A stretch of 48,312 nt of DNA, taken from assembly GCA_958422985.1 (NCBI GenBank), contig CATZPY010000008.1, forward strand, positions 1 to 48,312, in the 5' to 3' direction. The translations under genes were made by a program, and so were the position numbers. Positions 1 to 9,292 of the stretch are shown here, one piece after another. This DNA comes from an uncultured Clostridium sp. (GTDB taxonomy: Bacteria; Bacillota; Clostridia; TANB77; CAG-508). The notes below the pieces were generated by a model that saw nothing but the letters and a program-made list of their open reading frames with translations, did no database searches and was not told where the DNA came from. Positions within the stretch are counted from its first letter, which is position 1. The number at the start of each line of letters is the position of its first letter.

Positions 1-2
1 TA

Positions 3-476
3 AATGAATATAATGAATTAAAAGATAGTAGCGAAATAATAGAAATAGCAAAAGAATACTTAGAAAAAGCATATAAAAACATGAAAGAAAATATAACACC
101 TAGATTTTCTAACCAATTGTCAAAGACAATATCTAAAATATCTGATGAAAAATATAAGAATATAAAAATTACAGATAATAATATTATAGTAGAAATAGAA
201 AATGGAAACTATGTACCAATAAGTGTTTTAAGTGAAGGAACAATTCAACAACTATATTTTTCTTTAAGAATGGCAATATTAAAAGAAATATCAAAAGAAG
301 ATTTACCAATATTCTTAGATGAATCCTTTGTATTCTTCGACAAAAATAGATTGATGAATACAATAAATTATTTAAATAGTAATTATAAAAATCAAATAAT
401 AATTTTTTCTTGTACAGAAAGGGAAAAAGAAATATTAAATAAATTAAATATTAAATATAATTTAATAAATATGTAA
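3..476 (+). CDS. C-terminal part of a YhaN/SbcC-like ATPase (cut by window start)
   Basis: The frame is open from base 3, so this is the 3' end of a gene that begins upstream of the window. The visible part has the C-terminal half of an ABC/SMC-type nucleotide-binding fold: an LSEGT signature around position 230, then a Walker B-like LDESFVFFD around position 315, then a beta strand ending in FSC. This order (LS.GT..QLY..LR, LDE, F..C) is typical of the YhaN family of Rad50/SbcC-like ATPases, which work with a nuclease or phosphoesterase partner (YhaM/SbcD-like) in DNA end processing. The Walker A part and coiled coil are outside the window. An internal methionine at base 81 has no ribosome site and is not a start. 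Family assignment is from motif order only. Confidence 0.75.
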   Translation, partial: NEYNELKDSSEIIEIAKEYLEKAYKNMKENITPRFSNQLSKTISKISDEKYKNIKITDNNIIVEIENGNYVPISVLSEGTIQQLYFSLRMAILKEISKEDLPIFLDESFVFFDKNRLMNTINYLNSNYKNQIIIFSCTEREKEILNKLNIKYNLINM

Positions 477-483
477 AAATAGG

Positions 484-514
484 TTCCTATAATTTTATAG
501 GAATTTATTTTTTA
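484..514 (+). terminator. Intrinsic terminator after the YhaN-like gene
   Basis: TTCCTATAA (484-492) pairs with TTATAGGAA (495-503) and a T-rich tract follows to about 514. It starts eight bases after the stop codon. Confidence 0.7.
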
Positions 515-654
515 AATTAAGACAAAATATTGTAATTTCTACGGATATATAATAAAATAGGAATCGGAAAAAAGAAATTATAAATACAAAAGATAAGATA
601 GATAATAAATATATCACAAATTGTAAAAAACTTTTTTAATATACATTACCTAAA

Positions 655-682
655 ATGACAAAAAAAGTTAATACAATATAAT
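655..682 (+). promoter_or_regulatory. Possible sigma-A-type promoter of spoIIE
   Basis: ATGACA (655-660) and TATAAT (677-682) are 16 bases apart, 42 bases before the spoIIE start. In Bacillus subtilis spoIIE is transcribed by sigma-A under Spo0A control. I do not see a clear TGTCGAA Spo0A box, so that regulation is not supported here. Confidence 0.4.
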
Positions 683-723
683 AAAATAACAACTATATTA
701 AAGAAGTTATGAGGTGGTAAAGG

Positions 724-3201
724 ATGTTTCAAAATATAAGTACAGATTATGTAGAAGAAAGACAAACAAATACGAAAAACTTAAAGGAAAATTTTATTAA
801 ACAAAATTTTTCAAAACAATTAATATTAATTTACTTATTATCTTTTATGGTATCTATAGTTCAATTTGGAAATAATATGGCTCCATTTGCTATTGCTATA
901 ATTGCGGCAATAACAGCAAATAATATACCAATACTAATTCCTTATATAATAACATGTATAGGAACATTTATAGGGTTTGGTAGTTCAGGTTTACTTACAT
1001 ATATACTAACTAGTTTAGTATTTATGGCTCTTTCAATTTTTGTGATTCCCAAAATGAATGATAAAACTGAGCAAAAAAGTTTGATGCCACATCTTATAGT
1101 ATCAACAATATTAGTACAAATTGTAAAAATATTGTTTGGACCAATATTAATTTATGACATATTATCAGCAATTTTATTTACAATAATAACAAGTATATTT
1201 TATAAAATTTTTAAGAGTTCAATTTCAGTAATAAAAGATTCTAAAACTAAAAAAGCATTTTCAATAGAAGAAGTAATAGGGACAAGCTTAGTAATCGCAA
1301 TAGCAATATCAGCATTTGGAGAATTGGCAATATTTGGGTATTCTATAAGAAATATTTTATGTGTTTTAGTAGTACTAGTTTTAGGATGGCAAAATGGAAT
1401 CTTAATAGGCGCAACATCTGGAGTAACAATAGGCGTAGTAATTGCAATCATACAAAATGGAGATCCGGTACAAATTGCAGCATTTGCAATTTCTGGGATG
1501 ATAGCAGGATTATTAAACAAAATAGGAAAAATAGGAGTAATAATAGGGTTCTTATTAGGAAATATAATTTTAAGTTATGCAACAAATGGAAATACACATT
1601 CTATAATAATGGTACAAGAAATTTTAATTGCATCAATAGGATTACTTGCAATGCCAAAGAACATAAAGATTAATATAGAAGATTTGGTAAGTGATGTAAA
1701 ATACTTACCAAAAATACCAGATAATAGACTAGAACAAAAAGAAGATATGGTATATAAATTAAATAATGTTTCGGATGCAATATCAGAAATGGCAAATACA
1801 TATAAAGAAGTAGCAGCAACAGTTTTAGAAGAAAACGAAATTGAATATTCTAAAAATAAAGAAATTTTTGTAACAGAATTGGAAAACAATATAAATGACT
1901 TGAAAGACAATGTTTTATACGATGATTTAATAGATGATGAATCGCCTATAGTAGATGACATATTTAAAGAATTAACAGAAAAATCAGAAATTACAAGAAA
2001 ATCATTATTAAATATTTTTGAAGCACATAATAATTATATTTTAGGATTTGATGATTCAGAAATAAGTAATAAAATAATGTCTGAAATAGATAAAATGGTA
2101 AAAGCTATAAATGCATCATACAGAATTAGTAAAATAAATTTTATTTGGAAAAGAAAAATAGTAGAAAATAAAGAAGCAATGGGAAATCAGCTAGATGGAA
2201 TATCTAAAACTATATCGAATTTAGCAGAAGATATAAATATGCAAACAAATACTTCCAAGGAGATAGATGAAAAAGCAGAACTAATAAAGATATTAGAGCA
2301 AAAGAAAATAGGAGTAAAAGAGTTAAATATTACAAAAGAAGAAAATGGAAAAATAGAAATTGGAATATATATTAGTCCTTGTGAAGACTTTAATAGCGCA
2401 AAGTTAGAAATAGAAGAGTGTAAGTCAGATAAAATAAAGCAGATAATTAATAAATTTTATAAACAAGAATTTGAAGTGCAATTAGTAGATTGCTCAATCC
2501 AAAAAACAAATGAAATTTGTTACTTTAAATATATAAGTAAAAATAAGTATAAATTACAAATAGGACTTGCGAAGATAACAAAGGATGGAAGTCCAGTATC
2601 TGGAGACACTACATTAAAAATGAAACTACAAGATGGAAAGCAATTAATTGCAATAAGTGATGGAATGGGGTCAGGTCCAAATGCAAGAAAAAGTAGTAAA
2701 ATAGCAGTTCAAATGTTAAAAAGATTACTTATATCTGGATTTAATAAAAAAACATCTTTAGATATGATAAATTCTAGTATGTGTTTAAATTCGGAAGATG
2801 ATTCATATGCAACTTTAGATATAGCGATATTTGACTTGTATGAAGGAAATGTAGAATTTATAAAAAATGGTGCATCTCCTACGTATATAAAGAATAGACA
2901 TCATGTAGATGTCATAAAAAACATAACATTGCCAACAGGTATTTTAAACAATATAGAATTAAAAATTTCAGATAGAGATATAGAAGAAAATGAAATTTTA
3001 GTAATGTGTAGTGATGGAATTGCAGAATCAAATGCAGAGTACGAAAATAAAGAACTATGGTTAAAATACTTATTAGAACAAATGGAAACAAATAACGCAC
3101 AAAAAATGGCAGATATAATTTTAAAAGAAGCAATAGATAATAACTACGGAATACCTAAAGATGATATGACAGTAGTTGTTTGCAAAATAGAAAAAAACTA
3201 A
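724..3201 (+). CDS. spoIIE: Stage II sporulation protein E, PP2C-type phosphatase
   Basis: SpoIIE dephosphorylates the anti-anti-sigma factor SpoIIAA so that sigma-F becomes active in the forespore, and it associates with the polar division septum. The 825-residue length fits the family. Residues about 33-310 form roughly ten hydrophobic segments, followed by a charged helical linker (about 330-560) and a C-terminal PP2C domain. Metal-binding aspartates are visible in SDGMGSG (D646) and CSDGI (D764), with a DDMTVVV strand near the end. The start is supported by GAGGTGG about ten bases upstream. The gene is monocistronic: terminators lie on both sides. Its presence marks the organism as a spore former. 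Confidence 0.95.
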   Translation: MFQNISTDYVEERQTNTKNLKENFIKQNFSKQLILIYLLSFMVSIVQFGNNMAPFAIAIIAAITANNIPILIPYIITCIGTFIGFGSSGLLTYILTSLVFMALSIFVIPKMNDKTEQKSLMPHLIVSTILVQIVKILFGPILIYDILSAILFTIITSIFYKIFKSSISVIKDSKTKKAFSIEEVIGTSLVIAIAISAFGELAIFGYSIRNILCVLVVLVLGWQNGILIGATSGVTIGVVIAIIQNGDPVQIAAFAISGMIAGLLNKIGKIGVIIGFLLGNIILSYATNGNTHSIIMVQEILIASIGLLAMPKNIKINIEDLVSDVKYLPKIPDNRLEQKEDMVYKLNNVSDAISEMANTYKEVAATVLEENEIEYSKNKEIFVTELENNINDLKDNVLYDDLIDDESPIVDDIFKELTEKSEITRKSLLNIFEAHNNYILGFDDSEISNKIMSEIDKMVKAINASYRISKINFIWKRKIVENKEAMGNQLDGISKTISNLAEDINMQTNTSKEIDEKAELIKILEQKKIGVKELNITKEENGKIEIGIYISPCEDFNSAKLEIEECKSDKIKQIINKFYKQEFEVQLVDCSIQKTNEICYFKYISKNKYKLQIGLAKITKDGSPVSGDTTLKMKLQDGKQLIAISDGMGSGPNARKSSKIAVQMLKRLLISGFNKKTSLDMINSSMCLNSEDDSYATLDIAIFDLYEGNVEFIKNGASPTYIKNRHHVDVIKNITLPTGILNNIELKISDRDIEENEILVMCSDGIAESNAEYENKELWLKYLLEQMETNNAQKMADIILKEAIDNNYGIPKDDMTVVVCKIEKN

Positions 3202-3205
3202 AAAT

Positions 3206-3236
3206 AAAACAGTTCTCCTAAAAGGAGGACTGTTTT
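3206..3236 (+). terminator. Intrinsic terminator of spoIIE
   Basis: AAAACAGTTCTCCT (3206-3219) pairs fully with AGGAGGACTGTTTT (3223-3236) around a three-base loop and ends in T residues, directly after the spoIIE stop. Confidence 0.9.
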
Positions 3237-3252
3237 TAGTAACAAATTCTTC

Positions 3253-3408
3253 ATGATAGGATAAATTTTTGTACTAGATAATTATTGAATACCTAAGAGT
3301 TTACATTTATTATAAAATCTTAGGTATACTTTTTGGGTAGGAAAATAAGGAAGATTTTAGCTTTTATATATGGTAAGTTTAGTATGAAATCTTAGGGGGC
3401 TTTTTTAG
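3253..3408. repeat. Family B intergenic hairpin repeat, plus a second degenerate unit
   Basis: The segment 3253-3334 contains TACTAGATAATTATTGAA, then ACCTAAGA, TTTACATTT, AAAATCTTAGGTAT and a T run, matching the order of the copies at 15735, 20229, 37061 and 40012. The segment 3350-3408 again has GAAGATTTTAGC and GAAATCTTAGGGGG ending in T residues and looks like a decayed second unit. Confidence 0.55.
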
Positions 3409-3434
3409 AGTAAAATTTAATATTTAGTTGTAAT

Positions 3435-3462
3435 TTGTCATAAAAATGTGGTATAGTGTATA
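3435..3462 (+). promoter_or_regulatory. Weak candidate promoter for the WG-repeat gene
   Basis: TTGTCA (3435-3440) is followed 16 bases later by TGTATA (3457-3462). The -10 is poor, so this is tentative. Confidence 0.35.
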
Positions 3463-3488
3463 TGTAAAAAACTTACGGAGGAAATAAA

Positions 3489-5012
3489 ATGAGTAGAGGA
3501 AAAAGATATAATGGAGAAGCGAAACTTAACATGAAAAAAGTTTTAGCAGTTATAATTGCACTGCTAGTTATAGTAATGTTTGTTTTTGTTATATATAAAT
3601 TGGTAACGAATGGAAAAGGTGAAAGAATGACTAATGATTATTACTTTACATCTTTCCAAGATAATAAATATGGAGTAATAAATAACAAAGGTGAAGAAGT
3701 TGTAGCACCATCTTACCAAGAATATATTGTTATACCAAATAATAAAAAAGATATATTTTTATGTACTTACGATGTAGATTATGCAAAAAACACATATAAA
3801 ACAAAAGCTTTAAATGCTAAAAATAAAGAAATATTTACAGAATATGAAAATATAGAGCCAATAGCAAATTATGATTTAAATAATGTAATTTCATATGAAC
3901 AAAATGCAATAAAAGTACAAAAAAATGGAAAATATGGAATGATAGATATTGAAGGTAAAGAGATATTACCATGTGAATATGATGAATTATATTCTTTAAA
4001 AAATACAGATAATAGTATATTAGTAAAAAAAGACAATAAAATAGGATTAGTAGATAGCACTGGAAAAGTGATAATATCTCCAGAATATAAAACAATAAAA
4101 GGAATTGGAACAGATTATAAATTAGGATATATAGTGGGAACAGCTGAAAACAAATTTGGAATAGTAGATTGTAATAACCAAAAAGTATTAGATGCAAAAT
4201 ATGAAGAAATAAAGCCCCTAACAGAAAACGGAATATATGTGGTAAAAGAAGCAAATTCTTGGAAGTTAGTGCAAAAGAACGGAGAAGAGAAACTTACAGA
4301 AGAGCTAAAAAGCGTAAAAGATATAATAAATATAAAAAATGGAAATATTATCATAAAAAATGAAAATAATAAAATGGGAATAATAAATCTTGCAGGTGAA
4401 ACAGTATTAAAGCCAGTATATGATGAAATAAAATTTTCATTTACAGATACATATATAATAAAACAAAATGATAAGTATGGAATAGCTAAAAAGAACGATG
4501 AAATTGTACTAAATCCAATATATAAAACTATGAGTTATATAAATACAGCAGATATTATAGAAGCAAGTGAAGATGGAATAACATCAAGCTTATTAAATAG
4601 TAATTTAGAAGTTAAATTAACAGGAATAGTTACAGAGATAAATACTAATAAAGGATATATAAAAGTTAGACAAAATAACGAAGAAAAATACTATAATTTT
4701 AGATTTGAAGAAAAGCAAGAAAAAGATATAAATTCTACTCATACATTAATATTAGATAAGAAAAATGATAAATATGGTTACTTAGATAAAAATGGAAAAT
4801 TAGTAGTAGATTATAAGTATGATGATGCAAAAGAACAAAATGAATATGGATATTGTGCTGTTCAAAAAGATGGAAAATGGGGCGCAATAAACGAAAAAGG
4901 TGAAGAAATAGTTGAACCAAAATATGACTTCTCTAATAATTTAATTATAGATTTTATAGGAGAATGGTATTTAGGAAGTATAGATACTAACGCTGTATAC
5001 TATACAAAATAA
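3489..5012 (+). CDS. Membrane-anchored WG-repeat protein
   Basis: The 507-residue product has one N-terminal membrane segment (about residues 17-40) and an extracytoplasmic region of about nine WG-type repeats. Each repeat follows the pattern KYG-hydrophobic-x-(N/D)xxGxxV(L/V)xPxYD(E/T); examples are KYGVINNKGEEVV, KYGMIDIEGKEIL, KIGLVDSTGKVII and KWGAINEKGEEIV. WG repeats are beta-rich repeats common on surface proteins of Firmicutes; their ligands are generally unknown. The start has ACGGAGG nine bases upstream. The next gene begins 21 bases after the stop, so the two are probably co-transcribed and their products may act together at the membrane. Function is unknown. Confidence 0.85.
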   Translation: MSRGKRYNGEAKLNMKKVLAVIIALLVIVMFVFVIYKLVTNGKGERMTNDYYFTSFQDNKYGVINNKGEEVVAPSYQEYIVIPNNKKDIFLCTYDVDYAKNTYKTKALNAKNKEIFTEYENIEPIANYDLNNVISYEQNAIKVQKNGKYGMIDIEGKEILPCEYDELYSLKNTDNSILVKKDNKIGLVDSTGKVIISPEYKTIKGIGTDYKLGYIVGTAENKFGIVDCNNQKVLDAKYEEIKPLTENGIYVVKEANSWKLVQKNGEEKLTEELKSVKDIINIKNGNIIIKNENNKMGIINLAGETVLKPVYDEIKFSFTDTYIIKQNDKYGIAKKNDEIVLNPIYKTMSYINTADIIEASEDGITSSLLNSNLEVKLTGIVTEINTNKGYIKVRQNNEEKYYNFRFEEKQEKDINSTHTLILDKKNDKYGYLDKNGKLVVDYKYDDAKEQNEYGYCAVQKDGKWGAINEKGEEIVEPKYDFSNNLIIDFIGEWYLGSIDTNAVYYTK

Positions 5013-5033
5013 TTAACAAAAGAGGGAGAACAA

Positions 5034-6269
5034 ATGGAACTAAAGACGAGGTATCAATATACATATTTTATATACCCATATGTAATAGAGCAAAATAAAT
5101 ATGAAAAATATTTGCAAAATTTATTGGTAAATAAAAAGTGCAAATTAAGAATGTTTGAAAAGCAAAAAGATCTAGATATTTATAATAAATTTTTACCAAA
5201 AGTAAGGAGATTTATGTTTTCAACATTTGATTTTTCAGATAATAAAAGAAGGAAATTTAAAGAATTAGATGTTTCTTTACAATCTAAAATTTTAAATAAA
5301 CATCCATGTACTATATTCGAATATGATTTAGGTAAAAATGCACAAGGAAAAGCAGGAGTAAATACAGGGATATTTTTTAAAATAGATAAAATAGAAATAA
5401 TTTGTTTTTATACAGGGGAATGCTTTATAAGTCTAAAAACATCGTTGGAAGATTTAAAACAATTTGATGATGTATTAAATTTTAATTATAAATTTAAAGA
5501 TATAAAGTCAGAATTTATTTCTATGAAGCAATTTGATAATATTAAAATTCAAGCAAGTGAATTTGCAGACATATATAAAATAACAGATTTAATAGATGAA
5601 TTGATTGGTAATTATACAAAGAACATAAATATAGACACAAATAAATTTTTAACATATTCATATTCGTGTATAGACCAAGAACAATGGAATAAAAATAAAA
5701 ACTTTGAAGAAATAAAGCATCAATTTTATAAATATACAAATGTGTTGCCAAGTAATTATAATTTGAATGTGGAATTTGAAAAAATAAACAAAAAAGTAAA
5801 TATATTAGACAAATGGGAATATATAAAATATGGCTTTTCTAACCAAGCAACAACTTTATTTACATCTGGAATAGATACTTTTAACTATACTAAGTTACCA
5901 TTCTTATATGAAAAGGTATATATTTATATGTATATATTACAATTATATAAAAAGATATATATTCAAAAATTAATAGAAGAATATAAAAAAGCAATAAAAG
6001 TAAAAAAACTAAGAAAAGAATTTTTAGATTTTACACATAATATTTGGGTGCAAGAAATTACAACAGACGATATTGGAAAATTATTAACTAATAGTTGGTT
6101 AGAAAACTTAGAGTTAGAAAAACTATATGGAAAGCTAAAAAATGAATATGATCTTTTGTATAAAGAGTTTAATATAGAGAAAACAGCAAAAAGCAATAAA
6201 ATTATAATGTTAGTATTAATAGTATCACTAATATTAAATATAATAAATTTTGTGGTATTGCTAGACTAA
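5034..6269 (+). CDS. Uncharacterised tail-anchored protein
   Basis: The 411-residue product is not recognised. It is rich in lysine, tyrosine and phenylalanine, has no signal peptide, and ends in a single hydrophobic segment (about residues 388-408, IIMLVLIVSLILNIINFVVL) with only two residues after it. This topology suggests a cytoplasmic protein anchored by its tail. Residues about 300-385 are predicted helical and possibly coiled-coil. Ribosome site GAGGGAG lies upstream of the ATG. It forms a likely two-gene operon with the WG-repeat membrane protein before it and is followed by its own terminator. Confidence 0.7.
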   Translation: MELKTRYQYTYFIYPYVIEQNKYEKYLQNLLVNKKCKLRMFEKQKDLDIYNKFLPKVRRFMFSTFDFSDNKRRKFKELDVSLQSKILNKHPCTIFEYDLGKNAQGKAGVNTGIFFKIDKIEIICFYTGECFISLKTSLEDLKQFDDVLNFNYKFKDIKSEFISMKQFDNIKIQASEFADIYKITDLIDELIGNYTKNINIDTNKFLTYSYSCIDQEQWNKNKNFEEIKHQFYKYTNVLPSNYNLNVEFEKINKKVNILDKWEYIKYGFSNQATTLFTSGIDTFNYTKLPFLYEKVYIYMYILQLYKKIYIQKLIEEYKKAIKVKKLRKEFLDFTHNIWVQEITTDDIGKLLTNSWLENLELEKLYGKLKNEYDLLYKEFNIEKTAKSNKIIMLVLIVSLILNIINFVVLLD

Positions 6270-6301
6270 TAGGATTTAAGGTATTACTTAAATCCTATTT
6301 A
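6270..6301 (+). terminator. Intrinsic terminator after the tail-anchored protein gene
   Basis: TAGGATTTAAG (6270-6280) pairs perfectly with CTTAAATCCTA (6287-6297) and TTTATT follows. Confidence 0.8.
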
Positions 6302-6314
6302 TTATAAGAAAGAT

Positions 6315-6354
6315 AAAACCGGGATTGGGGGACGGTTCTTAAAATCCTGATTTT
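6315..6354. repeat. Family A hairpin repeat, copy 1
   Basis: Arms AAAACCGGGATT (6315-6326) and AAATCCTGATTTT (ending 6354) pair with G-U allowance around the loop GGGGGACGGTTCTTA. This is the reverse orientation of the TTAAGGAnnGTCC loop seen at 27417. Confidence 0.65.
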
Positions 6355-6431
6355 ACTTAGATCATTTGAGAATATTATAAGAAGCTGTTCGTGTTTGTAA
6401 ATTAAAAGCATGTGTAAGGAGAAAATGAATT

Positions 6432-6800
6432 ATGATAAAATGTGGAACAGATATAATAGAAGTGGGAAGAATAAAAGAAGCATTAGAAAAAAAAGGATTT
6501 AAGGAAAGAGTATATACAGAAAATGAGATTAAATATTGTGAAGATAAAAATATGCAAAAATATCAAAGCTATAGTGGAAGATTTGCGGCAAAAGAAGCGG
6601 TATTTAAAGCGTTAACAGATATTATAGAAAATAAATATAAAATAAAATGGACAGATTTTGAAATACTAAATGATAAAAAAGGAAAACCTTATGTGAATAT
6701 AAATGCAGAAAATATAAGAAAATTAGAAATTAAAAATATAGAATTAAGTATATCACATTGTAAAGAATATGCAACTGCTGTATGTATAGTAGAAATATAA
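6432..6800 (+). CDS. acpS: Holo-[acyl-carrier-protein] synthase
   Basis: AcpS transfers 4'-phosphopantetheine from coenzyme A to a serine of apo-acyl carrier protein, activating fatty acid synthesis. The 122-residue length fits the family. The Mg-binding aspartate D7 lies in GTDIIEVGRI and the second metal ligand E55 in RFAAKEAVFKAL; the C-terminal SISHCKEYATAV strand is also characteristic. The start has AAGGAG 11 bases upstream. tatD begins 18 bases after the stop, so the two probably share a transcript. Confidence 0.93.
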   Translation: MIKCGTDIIEVGRIKEALEKKGFKERVYTENEIKYCEDKNMQKYQSYSGRFAAKEAVFKALTDIIENKYKIKWTDFEILNDKKGKPYVNINAENIRKLEIKNIELSISHCKEYATAVCIVEI

Positions 6801-6818
6801 AAGAAAGGATAAAATATA

Positions 6819-7598
6819 ATGAAATTATTTGATTCACATTGTCATTTAACAGACGAAAAATTTAATGAAGATAGAGAAGAATTAATAGCAAAATTGCAAA
6901 GTGAAGGAGTAGAAAAAATAGTTACAGCGGGGTATAGCTTAGAAAGTAGTAAAGAATCTATAAAACTTGCGAGTGAATATACTTTTATGTATACAACTAT
7001 TGGAATTTCTCCAAATGACATTCCAGAAGGTAAAGAAGAAATAGATAAAGAAATAATAGAACTAAAAAAATTGTATAATAGAGATAAAAAGATTATGGCC
7101 GTAGGAGAAATTGGACTAGACTACCATTGGAATATAGAGAATAAAGAATTACAAAAGTATGCTTTTATAAAGCAGATAGAACTTGCAAATGAACTAGACT
7201 TGCCAATACAAATTCATACAAGAGAGGCTGTAGTGGATACACTAGAAATTTTAAAAAATAACAAAGTAAATAATGGAGGAATATTTCATTGTTGTCCTCT
7301 TAATCGCGAACTTGTAAAAGAAGGGCTTAAGCTGGGACTTTATATATCTTTTGCAGGTCCTGTTACCTTTAAAAATTCTAGAAATGCAGAAGAAATAATA
7401 AAAATGGTACCAGATGATAAATTCTTGGTAGAAACAGATAGTCCATATTTAGCGCCAGAACCAAATAGAGGAACGCGAAATGATCCTAGAAATGTGAAAT
7501 ATATTATAGAAAAAATAGCAAAAGAAAAAGAAAAAACATTTGAAGAAATTGAAGATATTGCATATGCAAATGCAAAAAGAATATTTAAAATACAATAA
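6819..7598 (+). CDS. tatD: TatD-family metal-dependent DNase
   Basis: TatD enzymes are TIM-barrel metal-dependent hydrolases with 3'-5' exonuclease activity, proposed to act in DNA repair and turnover. The 259-residue length is typical. Metal ligands are visible in order: H7 and H9 in DSHCHL, the glutamate of GEIGLDYHW, the histidine of QIHTRE, the histidine of FHCC, and the aspartate of ETDSPYLAP. GAAAGGA precedes the ATG. It is downstream of acpS in a two-gene unit and ends at a terminator shared with the convergent htpX. Confidence 0.93.
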   Translation: MKLFDSHCHLTDEKFNEDREELIAKLQSEGVEKIVTAGYSLESSKESIKLASEYTFMYTTIGISPNDIPEGKEEIDKEIIELKKLYNRDKKIMAVGEIGLDYHWNIENKELQKYAFIKQIELANELDLPIQIHTREAVVDTLEILKNNKVNNGGIFHCCPLNRELVKEGLKLGLYISFAGPVTFKNSRNAEEIIKMVPDDKFLVETDSPYLAPEPNRGTRNDPRNVKYIIEKIAKEKEKTFEEIEDIAYANAKRIFKIQ

Positions 7599-7599
7599 A

Positions 7600-7622
7600 A
7601 AAAGTGGCTTTATGCCACTTTT
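7600..7622. terminator. Bidirectional terminator between tatD and htpX
   Basis: AAAAGTGGC (7600-7608) pairs with GCCACTTTT (7614-7622), with A and T runs on both sides, so it can serve both converging genes. Confidence 0.85.
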
Positions 7623-8506
7623 TATTTTAGTGTTCTAATTGCTTCTATTCTATCTTCTATAGAAGGATGCGTAGAAAACCAATTATTAGCTTTTTTTTGT
7701 TTACCTTTAAAAGGAGTAACAATATACATATTTTCGGTAGAATTATTTGCTTGCTTTAACTTTGATGTATCTGAATCTAATTTTTCTAAAGCAGAAATTA
7801 AGGCATCTGGATTTCTAGTAAATTCAACTGCTGTTGCATCTGCCATAAATTCACGTTTCCTAGATATTGCGAGCTTCATTAATTCTCCAAAGAAAGTGGA
7901 TAACATAAGTAAGAATATGCTAATTAAAACCATTAGAGCATTAGAGCTATTATCGTCATCATCAAACCTTCCCCATAAGAAAGCTCTAGAAAAGAAATCT
8001 GACAAGATAATAACAAGTCCTACCATAACTGTTAAGACAGCAGATAATCTAATATCATAATTTTTTATATGACCCATTTCGTGAGCTACAACACCTTCTA
8101 ATTCGTAATAGTCTAATTTATCTAATAAAGCAGTAGTTACACAGATTACGGAATGATTAGGATCTCTACCGGTTGCGAAAGCATTAGGCTGATCTGATTC
8201 CATTACATATAGTTTTGGCTTAGTAGGTAATCCAGAAGAAACCATTAATGCATCTAATATATCTATTAGTCTTTTATTTTCTTCTTCTGTAGCAGGTCTG
8301 GCATTATTAATACGTAAAACGATTTTATCACTGTAATAATAAGAACCCCATGCAGAAGATATAGAAGCTATAAGTGCAAATACTATAGAAAATGCTCCAA
8401 AGTCTAAAGCGTAACAAATATAGTAAATAATTAAAGTTAATATGATTATATAAGCAGATATTATAAAACCTGTCTTCATTTTATTTCTTTTTATATCTTG
8501 ATACAT
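7622..8506 (-). CDS. htpX: HtpX-type membrane zinc metalloprotease (M48)
   Basis: HtpX degrades misfolded membrane proteins. The 294-residue protein has two N-terminal membrane segments (about 12-32 and 38-55), a zinc-binding HEMGH motif at residues 142-146, two further membrane segments (about 155-172 and 190-207), and the third zinc ligand E219 in SRKREFMADATAVEF. This order and length match the family. It lies 83 bases downstream of lemA; lemA-htpX pairing is common in Firmicutes. AGAGGT precedes the ATG. Confidence 0.93.
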   Translation of the reverse strand: MYQDIKRNKMKTGFIISAYIIILTLIIYYICYALDFGAFSIVFALIASISSAWGSYYYSDKIVLRINNARPATEEENKRLIDILDALMVSSGLPTKPKLYVMESDQPNAFATGRDPNHSVICVTTALLDKLDYYELEGVVAHEMGHIKNYDIRLSAVLTVMVGLVIILSDFFSRAFLWGRFDDDDNSSNALMVLISIFLLMLSTFFGELMKLAISRKREFMADATAVEFTRNPDALISALEKLDSDTSKLKQANNSTENMYIVTPFKGKQKKANNWFSTHPSIEDRIEAIRTLK

Positions 8507-8540
8507 AATAAAACCTCTTTTTACATAAATATATAGTTAA

Positions 8541-8568
8541 AAAGATTTCTTCATACAAAGAAATCTTT
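8541..8568 (-). terminator. Intergenic hairpin between lemA and htpX
   Basis: On the minus strand an 11-base perfect stem (AAAGATTTCTT with AAGAAATCTTT) is followed by T residues. Placed between two genes of a likely operon, it may be a partial terminator that lowers htpX expression relative to lemA, or an mRNA processing or stability hairpin. Confidence 0.65.
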
Positions 8569-8589
8569 AATAATTATAAAAAATATAAA

Positions 8590-9150
8590 TTATTTTGAAA
8601 AATCAATTTTTACATTTTGCTTTTCTTGTTCATCTTTTACTTCAAATAATTCACTAGCCTTAAAATTGAAAGCTTTTGCTATTAAATTTGAAGGAAACAT
8701 TTCTAATTTTGTATTGTACATAGTTACAGTGTCGTTGTAGAACTGTCTTGAATAAGCAATTTTATTTTCTGTATTTCTTAATTCATCTTGTAAGCCTAAA
8801 AAAGATTCACTAGCTTTTAAGTCTGGATAATTTTCAGACACAGCCATTATAGTTTTTAAGGCATCTGTTAATTGATTAGATATTTCAGCTTTTTCAGCAA
8901 CTGTATTAGAAGAAGCCCAAGCAGTTCTAAGTTCAGCAATTTTAGAGAAAGTTTCACTTTCGTGAGCCATATATCCTTTTACAGTTTCTTGTAAATTAGG
9001 AATTAGATCGAATCTTCTTTTTAATTGTACATCTATTTGGCTCCATGCATTTTGAACTCTTTGGCGTAAACTTACTAAGTTGTTATACATTGATACGACT
9101 ATTATACAAATTACAACAAGAATTATAACTATTATTGGTATTGCTGCCAT
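8590..9150 (-). CDS. lemA: LemA family protein
   Basis: The product is a 186-residue LemA protein: an N-terminal membrane segment (about residues 3-24) with a very short outside tail, then a helical-bundle domain containing the family signature around LRQRVQNAWSQIDVQLKRR and DLIPNL. The biochemical role of LemA is not settled; it often accompanies HtpX or TPM-domain proteins in envelope quality control. The ATG at 9150 is preferred to the in-frame TTG six bases upstream because GGAGGAG lies eight bases before the ATG and almost abuts the TTG. Confidence 0.9.
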   Translation of the reverse strand: MAAIPIIVIILVVICIIVVSMYNNLVSLRQRVQNAWSQIDVQLKRRFDLIPNLQETVKGYMAHESETFSKIAELRTAWASSNTVAEKAEISNQLTDALKTIMAVSENYPDLKASESFLGLQDELRNTENKIAYSRQFYNDTVTMYNTKLEMFPSNLIAKAFNFKASELFEVKDEQEKQNVKIDFSK

Positions 9151-9173
9151 AAACAAATCTCCTCCTTTCTACT

Positions 9174-9202
9174 ATTCTAGCATAATATATTGTTTTGTAC
9201 AA
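9174..9202 (-). promoter_or_regulatory. Sigma-A promoter of lemA-htpX
   Basis: On the minus strand TTGTAC (9202-9197), a 17-base spacer and TAGAAT (9179-9174) with an extended TGC before it form a good promoter 23 bases upstream of the lemA start. Confidence 0.65.
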
Positions 9203-9292
9203 TATAAAACATAAATGTAACATAAAAAAAATATATTCATAAAAAACAGCAATTAGAATATAATATAGTAAATATTAACAAATTTGGAAGAT

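Noticed and set aside
530..660. Spo0A box or second promoter before spoIIE
   Set aside because: TTGTAA and TATAAT at 530-553 are only 12 bases apart, and no TGTCGAA-like box is present.
1200..1961. Long minus-strand frames inside spoIIE, and similar ones inside mreC, the surface proteins, the M18 gene and prfA
   Set aside because: They lie antisense to well-supported genes, lack ribosome sites and have low-complexity composition expected from AT-rich antisense frames. The 253-residue one at 37697-38458 is fully covered by the M18 gene.
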